A stretch of 5,785 nt of DNA from Pseudomonadota bacterium (lineage in GTDB: Bacteria; Pseudomonadota; Gammaproteobacteria; Steroidobacterales; Steroidobacteraceae), in contig QGUO01000245.1 in the NCBI GenBank assembly GCA_003242495.1, forward strand, positions 1 to 5,785, read 5' to 3'. The notes beneath the pieces were generated by a model. It saw only the letters and a program-made list of their open reading frames with translations. It was not told the DNA's origin and ran no database searches. The first letter of the stretch is position 1. Each line of letters opens with the position of its first letter. Below, piece after piece: positions 1-5,785 of the stretch. The translations under genes were made by a program, and so were the position numbers.

Positions 1-154
1 AGCACCGTCGCCCCCGCGTCCCTGTTCCTGCCGCGCCGTAGCGGGCGCCCGGCCCTGACCGTCCGATCATGGGCATGCCCTGGCGTCGGGCCGGGCGGTT
101 CGAGCCGTCAGGCATGACCGTAAAGTGCCGTCAGGGGGACCGGCAAGCAGTGGG
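1..154. other. Upstream flank with no supportable gene
   Basis: No coding region can be defended here. The plus-strand frames entering from the left edge stop at 39-41, 56-58 and 112-114, and their short translations are Pro/Arg/Ala-rich and match no family I recognise. They could still be the tail of a gene that starts outside the window. On the minus strand an open stretch begins with ATG at 68-70 and runs off the left edge, with no clear ribosome site. The region lies just upstream of the putative grpE heat-shock promoter. No hrcA-like C-terminus and no CIRCE inverted repeat is visible. Confidence 0.4.
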
Positions 155-184
155 CTTGAATTCGAGACGCGAGGCCACCATCCT
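155..184 (+). promoter_or_regulatory. Candidate sigma-32 (RpoH) heat-shock promoter for grpE
   Basis: CTTGAA at 155-160 is a perfect match to the sigma-32 -35 core. After 15 bases comes CACCAT at 176-181, which matches the CCCCAT -10 core at five of six positions. Transcription would start near 188, giving a leader of about 100 bases before the grpE ATG. Sigma-32 control of grpE is well established in proteobacteria. The assignment rests on motif match and position only. The -10 lacks the usual T/A-rich extension, so it is weaker than the dnaK promoter downstream. Confidence 0.5.
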
Positions 185-289
185 GCGCCGCAATTCTGAC
201 CGACGCTCCATGTCGTGCAGGCGGGCTCGTGTCCGACACGGCTCGCCTTTTGCCGCTTTGGAGACCAGAGCAACGGAGACTTACAGCAC

Positions 290-913
290 ATGACGCTTCC
301 GAACGACAGGCAGAACGACGCCCGCACCGACAGCCCGGATGATGTGCGTCCCGACGCGGCGCCGGGCGCCGACGAGGAGCGGGGCGAGGACACCACCCAG
401 GAACCGGCGAGCACGGACGCCCAGGAACCCGACAGGGTCGCGACCCTCGAGCAGCAGCTGGCGGCGGCCGAGGCGAGCGCCGCGGAGCACAAGGATCTGT
501 ACATGCGCGCCCTGGCCGAGCTCGAGAACGTGCGCAAGCGCGCCGCCCGCGAGGTCGAGCAGGCTCACAAGTTCGCGCTCGAACGGTTCGCCGGCGAGCT
601 GATCGGGGTCAAGGACAGCCTGGAGCTGGGCCTGGCGAGCGCAGCGCGCTCCGACCTCACCGATGCACGTCCCCTGGTCGAGGGGACCGAGGCGACGCTC
701 AAGCTGCTGGCCCGGGCGTTCGAAAACGCCGGGATCGTGGAGATCGATCCACAGGGCCAGCCGTTCGACCCGCAGCTGCACGAGGCCATGGCCACCCAGC
801 CCTCGGCCGAGCATCAGCCGGACTCGGTGGTGCAGGTGATCCAGAAGGGTTACCAGCTCAATGGCCGGCTGTTGCGCCCGGCCCGGGTCATCGTGGCGAA
901 GGAACCGGCGTAA
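290..913 (+). CDS. grpE: GrpE, nucleotide exchange factor of DnaK
   Basis: GrpE is the cytoplasmic co-chaperone that opens the DnaK nucleotide pocket so that ADP leaves and ATP rebinds, which releases substrate. The protein is 207 aa, close to the usual ~200. Residues 1-48 are acidic and apparently disordered. Residues 49-115 form the long dimerising helix, including LYMRALAELENVRKRAAREV and HKFALERFAGELIGVKDSL. Residues 150-204 form the beta-rich head that contacts DnaK. The family signature fits fully: FDPQLHEAM (159-167), then GYQLNGRLLRPARVIV (187-202). ATG at 290 is chosen because GGAG (275-278) lies 11 bases upstream. An in-frame GTG at 215 would add 25 residues unlike GrpE. The gene is first in the heat-shock cluster, behind a likely sigma-32 promoter. 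Gene identity is certain; the exact start is very likely. Confidence 0.97.
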   Translation: MTLPNDRQNDARTDSPDDVRPDAAPGADEERGEDTTQEPASTDAQEPDRVATLEQQLAAAEASAAEHKDLYMRALAELENVRKRAAREVEQAHKFALERFAGELIGVKDSLELGLASAARSDLTDARPLVEGTEATLKLLARAFENAGIVEIDPQGQPFDPQLHEAMATQPSAEHQPDSVVQVIQKGYQLNGRLLRPARVIVAKEPA

Positions 914-969
914 AATCAGCAGGTTCTGTGCGTCTCGTCGAAATCGTGCAAAGTTCGTCGTCTTTTTCT

Positions 970-998
970 CTTGAAAGCGCGGGAGCGGTCCGCATTAA
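970..998 (+). promoter_or_regulatory. Sigma-32 (RpoH) heat-shock promoter for dnaK
   Basis: CTTGAA (970-975) is followed after 14 bases by CCGCATTA (990-997). The spacing is the one expected for sigma-32, the -35 is perfect, and the -10 core matches CCCCAT at five of six positions with a T/A extension. Transcription would start near 1004, leaving a leader of about 190 bases before dnaK. dnaK would thus have its own heat-shock promoter in addition to read-through from grpE. A sigma-70 reading (TTGAAA, 17 bases, ATTAAG) is possible but its -10 matches at only three of six positions. Confidence 0.68.
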
Positions 999-1067
999 GC
1001 CCGCAACACAGTCGTTCCGAGCCTGCCCCTGGTCTTCATTAGGGTTCTTTCTCGAACACCGCATGCC

Positions 1068-1107
1068 GGGAACAGAGCACGAGAGGGAACAGGGCACGAG
1101 AGCGAAC
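1068..1107 (+). repeat. 17-bp tandem repeat in the dnaK leader
   Basis: Two adjacent 17-base units, GGGAACAGAGCACGAGA (1068-1084) and GGGAACAGGGCACGAGA (1085-1101), differ at one position (A1076 against G1093). A degenerate third start, GCGAAC, follows at 1102-1107, and GGGAAC recurs at 1116-1121. The array lies between the dnaK promoter and the dnaK start, so it would be transcribed as part of the 5' leader. No function is recognised. It could be a slippage product or a binding site. Confidence 0.8.
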
Positions 1108-1120
1108 GGCTCTGAGGGAA

Positions 1121-1146
1121 CGGCGCCCATCGTCGGTGCCGGTTTT
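1121..1146 (+). promoter_or_regulatory. Leader hairpin with short T-run upstream of dnaK
   Basis: CGGCGCC (1121-1127) pairs with GGTGCCG (1135-1141) around a seven-base loop, giving a 7-bp stem with one G-U pair in RNA. G1142 and TTTT (1143-1146) follow. The shape resembles a weak intrinsic terminator or attenuator placed about 50 bases before the dnaK ATG. The T-run is short and the stem small, so efficient termination is doubtful. It may simply be leader structure. Confidence 0.35.
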
Positions 1147-1193
1147 GAGTGGAAGATGGTTTTGGGGCAGATCTTTTTGGGAGCTTTACGGCC

Positions 1194-3125
<1,932 letters not shown>

Positions 3126-3130
3126 TGCCG

Positions 3131-3170
3131 GGCGCATCGCGGACGCTCGTGCAAGCGTCCGCGATGCGCC
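3131..3170 (+). promoter_or_regulatory. Perfect 17-bp stem-loop just after dnaK
   Basis: Bases 3131-3147 (GGCGCATCGCGGACGCT) are the exact reverse complement of 3154-3170, with a six-base loop CGTGCA. The stem begins five bases after the dnaK stop. No T-run follows (the next bases are AATCGCG), so it does not look like a classical intrinsic terminator. It probably protects the dnaK 3' end, partially attenuates read-through into dnaJ, or marks an RNA processing point; this is inferred. The hairpin itself is certain. Confidence 0.8.
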
Positions 3171-3172
3171 AA

Positions 3173-3297
3173 TCGCGCTGGCGCGCGACCGTCCGGGCCG
3201 GCCGGAACGGATGTGAGGCTACCGCGAGCGCCTCGATCCGGTCATGATGCGACGCCCCGGGCAACCGGGCGGTGTGTGGGGAGCCTGGCCCGGGCCA
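3173..3297. repeat. Further inverted repeats in the dnaK-dnaJ gap
   Basis: Beyond the main hairpin the 275-base gap holds more self-complementary segments. TCGCGC (3173-3178) pairs with GCGCGA (3183-3188). GAGGC (3215-3219) pairs with GCCTC (3230-3234). TGGCCCGGGCCA (3286-3297) is a 12-bp palindrome. Short palindromes are expected in DNA this GC-rich, so individually they carry little weight. I see no open frame with family support in the gap. Confidence 0.45.
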
Positions 3298-3345
3298 CGG
3301 AGTGCGGCGACCCGCGACGCTCGATGAGTACTACGTATCACGGCC

Positions 3346-3374
3346 CGTGAAGACGCGTGCCGCGCCCCGGATTA
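3346..3374 (+). promoter_or_regulatory. Weak candidate sigma-32 promoter before dnaJ
   Basis: CGTGAA (3346-3351) matches the sigma-32 -35 core at five of six positions. After 13 bases comes CCCCGGATTA (3365-3374), which keeps the CCCC but spaces the AT differently from CCCCATNTA. A start near 3381 would leave a leader of only about 20 bases. The site would explain how dnaJ is expressed beyond the strong hairpin, but the -10 match is poor. Confidence 0.22.
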
Positions 3375-3400
3375 GGATCGACCTGGCCACAAAGAAACGC

Positions 3401-4540
3401 ATGTCCAAACGCGACTACTATCAAGTTCTCGGCGTCCCCCGCACGGCCACCGAGGCCGATTTCAAGAAGGCCTATCGGCGCCTTGCCATGAAGTATCACC
3501 CGGACCGCAATCCCGGGGATCAGGAGGCAGAGGAGAAGTTCAAGGAGGCCAAGGAGGCGTACGAAACCCTGAGCGATCCGCAGAAGCGCGCCATCTACGA
3601 TCAGTACGGCCACGAGGGTCTGACGGCCCGCGGCGGCATGGGCGGCGGGTTCTCCGCAGCGGACGCCTTCAGCGACATTTTCGGCGACGTATTCGGCGAC
3701 ATCTTCGGCGGCGGCCGGCGTGGCGGCCGCTCCCAGGTCTATCGCGGCGCGGATCTGCGCTATGACCTCGAGCTCGATCTCGAGCAGGCGGTGTTCGGCC
3801 ACACCGCGGAGATCGAGTTCGCGAGCCTCGCCGAATGCGAGACCTGCAGCGGCAGCGGTGCCGCGCCCGGCTCCAAGGTGGTGACCTGTGAGACCTGTAA
3901 CGGCATCGGCCAGGTGCGCATGCAGCAGGGGTTCTTCTCGGTGCAGCAGACCTGTCCGCGCTGCAAGGGTCGCGGCCAGACCATCACCACCCCCTGTGAC
4001 ACCTGCCTCGGGCAGGGTCGCGTGCGGCAGAAGCGCAAGCTGTCCGTGAAGGTCCCCGAGGGCGTCGACACGGGCGATCGCATCCGTCTGGCCGGCGAGG
4101 GCGAGATCGGCCGCAACGGCGGGCCGCCGGGCGACCTGTATGTCGAGATCCATGTGCGCGACCATCCGATATTCGAGCGCGAGGGGCCGCACCTGTCGTG
4201 CGAGGTGCCCATCAGCTTCGTGACGGCCGCGCTCGGCGGCAGCGTGGAGGTGCCCACGCTCGGCGGCAGTGTGTCGTTGAAGGTGCCGCCGGAGACGCAA
4301 TCCGGGCGGGTGTTCCGTCTGCGCGAGCAGGGCGTCAAGCCGGTGCGCGGCGGGCCGCGCGGCGACCTCTACTGCCGCGTGGTCGTGGAAACCCCGGTCA
4401 ACCTCACCGACGAGAAGAAGGCCCTGCTGCGCAAGTTCGAGGAGACCATGACCTCGAGCTCGCGCGATCACAGCCCGCGCGAGCGTTCCTGGCTGGATGG
4501 CGTGAAGAAGTTCTTCGAAGGGGTGGTGAGCCGCACCTAG
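3401..4540 (+). CDS. dnaJ: DnaJ, Hsp40 co-chaperone (type I, zinc-binding)
   Basis: DnaJ delivers unfolded substrates to DnaK and stimulates its ATPase. At 379 aa it matches E. coli DnaJ (376). The J domain spans 4-70 with the essential HPD at 33-35. The Gly/Phe linker (about 71-110) contains the repeated motif SDIFGDVFGDIFGGG. Four zinc-finger CxxCxGxG repeats are intact: CETCSGSG (146-153), CETCNGIG (163-170), CPRCKGRG (185-192) and CDTCLGQG (199-206). The substrate-binding C-terminal beta domains follow to about 345, and the end carries WLDGVKKFFEG (364-374). ATG 3401 gives the canonical MSKRDYYQVLG. The frame is open back to 3272, but the 43 extra residues are not J-like. The ribosome site is poor, only an AAAGAAA stretch at 3391-3397. 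The gap from dnaK is 275 bases and contains a strong hairpin, so dnaJ may be expressed at a lower level than dnaK. Confidence 0.98.
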   Translation: MSKRDYYQVLGVPRTATEADFKKAYRRLAMKYHPDRNPGDQEAEEKFKEAKEAYETLSDPQKRAIYDQYGHEGLTARGGMGGGFSAADAFSDIFGDVFGDIFGGGRRGGRSQVYRGADLRYDLELDLEQAVFGHTAEIEFASLAECETCSGSGAAPGSKVVTCETCNGIGQVRMQQGFFSVQQTCPRCKGRGQTITTPCDTCLGQGRVRQKRKLSVKVPEGVDTGDRIRLAGEGEIGRNGGPPGDLYVEIHVRDHPIFEREGPHLSCEVPISFVTAALGGSVEVPTLGGSVSLKVPPETQSGRVFRLREQGVKPVRGGPRGDLYCRVVVETPVNLTDEKKALLRKFEETMTSSSRDHSPRERSWLDGVKKFFEGVVSRT

Positions 4541-4615
4541 ATGCCGCGCGGCGACCGCCTTGGCCACGGCCCATGAGCCTGCCGATTCGTGCCCTGAACC
4601 GACTTGTGAGACACC

Positions 4616-5443
4616 ATGCCGACCCATCCATTGCCCGCTGAACTCAAGATCGCCCTGCTGGGCGTCACCGGCCGCATGGGGCGCGCCTTGCTCGAGGCCA
4701 TCGACGAAGTGCCGGGGGCGGTGCTGAGCGGCGCGGCCGCCTCGCCGGGCAGCCGTTGGCTCGGCCAGGACGCCGGCGCCGCGGCGGGCGGGGCGGTGCG
4801 CAACGTATCCGTGACCGCCGATGTCGGCCAGGCCGTGGCGGGCGCGGATGTCGTCATCGATTTCACATTGCCGGAAGCGACCCTGGGCAATGTCGCCGCC
4901 TGCGTCGCGGCGCGCTGCCCGCTGGTCATCGGCACCACCGGCCACGACGAGGCCGTGCGCCGTGAGATCGCGCAGGCGGCCGAGCACATCGGCGTGGTGA
5001 TGTCGCCGAACATGAGCCTCGGCGTGAACCTGCTGCTCAAGCTGGTCGAGCTCACCGCGGGCGCGCTCGACGCCGCCTATGACATCGAGATCTTCGAGGC
5101 CCATCATCGCAACAAGAAGGATGCGCCGTCGGGCACGGCGCTGGCGCTGGGACGTGCCGCGGCGGCAGGGCGGGGCGCGACGCTCGATGAGCTGGCCGAG
5201 TTCTCGCGACACGGCGCGAGCGCGGCGCGACGTCCCGGCAGCATCGGCTTTGCGGTGATGCGCGGCGGGGACGTCGTCGGCGACCACACCGTCACCTTTG
5301 CCGGCATCGGCGAGCGTCTCGAGCTGACGCATCGGGCGAGCGATCGCATGGCGTTCGCCCGCGGCGCCGTCAAGGCCGCCCAATGGCTGGTCGGTCGCGC
5401 GCCCGGGCTGTACTCCATGCACGACGTGCTCGGTCTGGACTGA
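4616..5443 (+). CDS. dapB: 4-hydroxy-tetrahydrodipicolinate reductase
   Basis: DapB uses NAD(P)H to reduce the dihydrodipicolinate-level intermediate to tetrahydrodipicolinate, in the cytoplasmic pathway to meso-diaminopimelate (cell wall) and lysine. At 275 aa it matches E. coli DapB (273). The N-terminal Rossmann fold has the nucleotide loop GVTGRMG (16-22), DFTLPEA (82-88) and GTTGH (106-110). The family signature EIFEAHHRNKKDAPSGTA (158-175) includes His163 and Lys167, equivalent to the E. coli catalytic His159 and Lys163. FAGIGERLELTHRASDRMAFARGA (228-251, read as adjoining blocks) and the end GLYSMHDVLGL are also typical. ATG 4616 is the first in-frame start; only a weak GTGAG (4605-4609) precedes it. 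The gene lies 75 bases after dnaJ with no terminator visible between them, so read-through from dnaJ is plausible. The stop codon sits in a hairpin loop. Confidence 0.97.
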   Translation: MPTHPLPAELKIALLGVTGRMGRALLEAIDEVPGAVLSGAAASPGSRWLGQDAGAAAGGAVRNVSVTADVGQAVAGADVVIDFTLPEATLGNVAACVAARCPLVIGTTGHDEAVRREIAQAAEHIGVVMSPNMSLGVNLLLKLVELTAGALDAAYDIEIFEAHHRNKKDAPSGTALALGRAAAAGRGATLDELAEFSRHGASAARRPGSIGFAVMRGGDVVGDHTVTFAGIGERLELTHRASDRMAFARGAVKAAQWLVGRAPGLYSMHDVLGLD

Positions 5444-5454
5444 GCCGGACCGAG
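5429..5454 (+). terminator. Hairpin enclosing the dapB stop codon, possible terminator
   Basis: CTCGGTCTGG (5429-5438) pairs with CCGGACCGAG (5445-5454), a 10-bp stem with a single U-G pair. The six-base loop ACTGAG contains the dapB TGA (5441-5443). No T-run follows, so intrinsic termination is uncertain. It may instead be a 3'-end stabilising structure. The pairing is direct observation and the role is inference. Confidence 0.4.
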
Positions 5455-5568
5455 CCCGAGGGCCGGCCGGTCTTCTGCGGCTCGAGGTCAGACGTCGACG
5501 CGTCGCTGCGCACCGTGCAGGGCGGGGCGCACCGGCCGCGGCCGACCGCTCGAGCATCGCGATCCGCA

Positions 5569-5597
5569 TGGACCTCGGGCCCCTGCTCGCGTACACT
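5569..5597 (+). promoter_or_regulatory. Candidate sigma-70 promoter for carA
   Basis: TGGACC (5569-5574) matches the -35 TTGACA at four of six positions. After exactly 17 bases TACACT (5592-5597) matches the -10 TATAAT at four of six. Transcription would start near 5604, giving a leader of about 113 bases before carA. Spacing is ideal but both hexamers are only moderate. carA commonly has its own regulated promoter because its product feeds both arginine and pyrimidine synthesis. Confidence 0.38.
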
Positions 5598-5618
5598 CCC
5601 GACCCTCAGCACGCGGCG

Positions 5619-5661
5619 AAATTTTTGTGTGGCGGGGTAGGCCCCGAGCGCTTATCCCGCC
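5619..5661 (+). promoter_or_regulatory. carA leader: T-run followed by stable hairpin
   Basis: AAATTTTTG (5619-5627) precedes a stem formed by GGCGGGGTA (5631-5639) and TATCCCGCC (5653-5661), nine pairs including one G-U, with a 13-base loop. The structure lies in the predicted carA 5' leader, about 55 bases before the start codon. No T-run follows it, so it is not a standard terminator. It could affect translation or transcription of carA, but no known riboswitch or protein-binding leader is recognised. Confidence 0.4.
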
Positions 5662-5667
5662 GTCCGC

Positions 5668-5700
5668 ATGCGCGTCCGGAACGACCCGCGGCTGGACTGA
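5668..5700 (+). other. Possible 10-residue leader ORF upstream of carA
   Basis: ATG at 5668 opens MRVRNDPRLD and stops at TGA 5698-5700. Three of ten residues are arginine (codons CGC, CGG, CGG). The stop overlaps the ATG of a second mini-ORF (5700-5726, MNTETRWQ) as TGATG, and that one in turn overlaps the carA start in another frame. The arrangement suggests a leader peptide sensing arginine supply, which would suit carA. However, no good ribosome site precedes it, and CGN codons are common by chance in DNA this GC-rich. Confidence 0.2.
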
Positions 5701-5716
5701 TGAATACGGAGACTAG

Positions 5717-5785
5717 GTGGCAGTAAAGACCACACCCCCCGTCGCGACCTCCGCCATATTGGCGCTCGGGGGCGGGACGAGTTTT
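5717..5785 (+). CDS. carA: Carbamoyl-phosphate synthase small subunit, N-terminal fragment
   Basis: Only the first 23 codons are inside the window (MAVKTTPPVATSAILALGGG, then TSF at the edge). CarA is the glutamine amidotransferase subunit that supplies ammonia to CarB for carbamoyl phosphate, the shared precursor of arginine and pyrimidines. The stretch SAILALGGGTSF resembles the CarA N-terminus (typically xxAILALxDGTxFxG), and carA after dapB is a familiar gammaproteobacterial order. GTG 5717 is the start: GGAG at 5708-5711 lies five bases upstream, and an in-frame TAG (5714-5716) directly abuts the GTG, so the frame cannot begin earlier. The usual aspartate of the DG pair appears as glycine here (GGGTSF), a small variation. 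The active-site part lies outside the window, so function rests on the N-terminus and neighbours. Confidence 0.85.
   Translation, partial: MAVKTTPPVATSAILALGGGTSF

Noticed and set aside
101..289. CIRCE/HrcA operator before grpE
   Set aside because: No TTAGCACTC-N9-GAGTGCTAA-like inverted repeat is present here or before dnaK. Sigma-32-like sites are found instead.
1149..1193. Longer dnaK starting at GTG 1149
   Set aside because: The 15 extra residues are unlike any DnaK N-terminus, while ATG 1194 gives the canonical MSKVIGIDLG start with GGGAG upstream.
3272..3400. Longer dnaJ starting at 3272
   Set aside because: The added 43 residues are Arg/Pro-rich and not part of the J domain, which normally begins within a few residues of the N-terminus, as it does from ATG 3401.
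4573..4641. A 22-residue ORF (MSLPIRALNRLV...) overlapping the dapB start
   Set aside because: No ribosome site precedes it, and a short frame of this size is expected by chance. I see no coupling signal beyond the overlap.
3338..5596. A 752-codon minus-strand frame opposite dnaJ and dapB
   Set aside because: It spans two unmistakable plus-strand genes and their spacer, shows no recognisable domain, and is the expected antisense by-product of high GC.

Overview
This GC-rich window reads as a chromosomal housekeeping segment from a gammaproteobacterium. The evidence is the gene order grpE-dnaK-dnaJ-dapB-carA, all on the plus strand, together with protein ends typical of that class (DnaK ending in an acidic DAEFEEIKDRK-type tail, DnaJ ending WLDGVKKFFEG). 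The same order is known from Pseudomonas-like and related high-GC gammaproteobacteria. Genus or family cannot be fixed from the sequence alone.

Layout. Positions 1-289 hold no gene I can support, but contain a likely heat-shock (sigma-32) promoter. grpE (290-913) is followed by a 280-base gap with a second, stronger sigma-32-like promoter, a 17-bp tandem repeat and a small hairpin, then dnaK (1194-3125). The 275-base dnaK-dnaJ gap opens with a perfect 17-bp stem-loop five bases after the dnaK stop. dnaJ (3401-4540) is followed after 75 bases by dapB (4616-5443). A 273-base gap then carries a hairpin around the dapB stop codon, a possible sigma-70 promoter, a leader hairpin and two tiny ORFs. 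The window ends 23 codons into carA (5717 onward).

How the genes work together. DnaK, its J-domain partner DnaJ and its nucleotide exchange factor GrpE form one ATP-driven protein-folding machine, and the two sigma-32-like promoters fit heat induction. dapB (lysine and diaminopimelate synthesis) and carA (carbamoyl phosphate for arginine and pyrimidines) are metabolic genes joined to the chaperones only by conserved gene order. carA appears to have its own promoter and leader.

I see no tRNA or rRNA gene, CRISPR array, insertion sequence or phage gene, and no CIRCE operator. The coding content is ordinary. Anything unusual lies in the long, structured non-coding gaps, and nothing here amounts to a clear new biological system.
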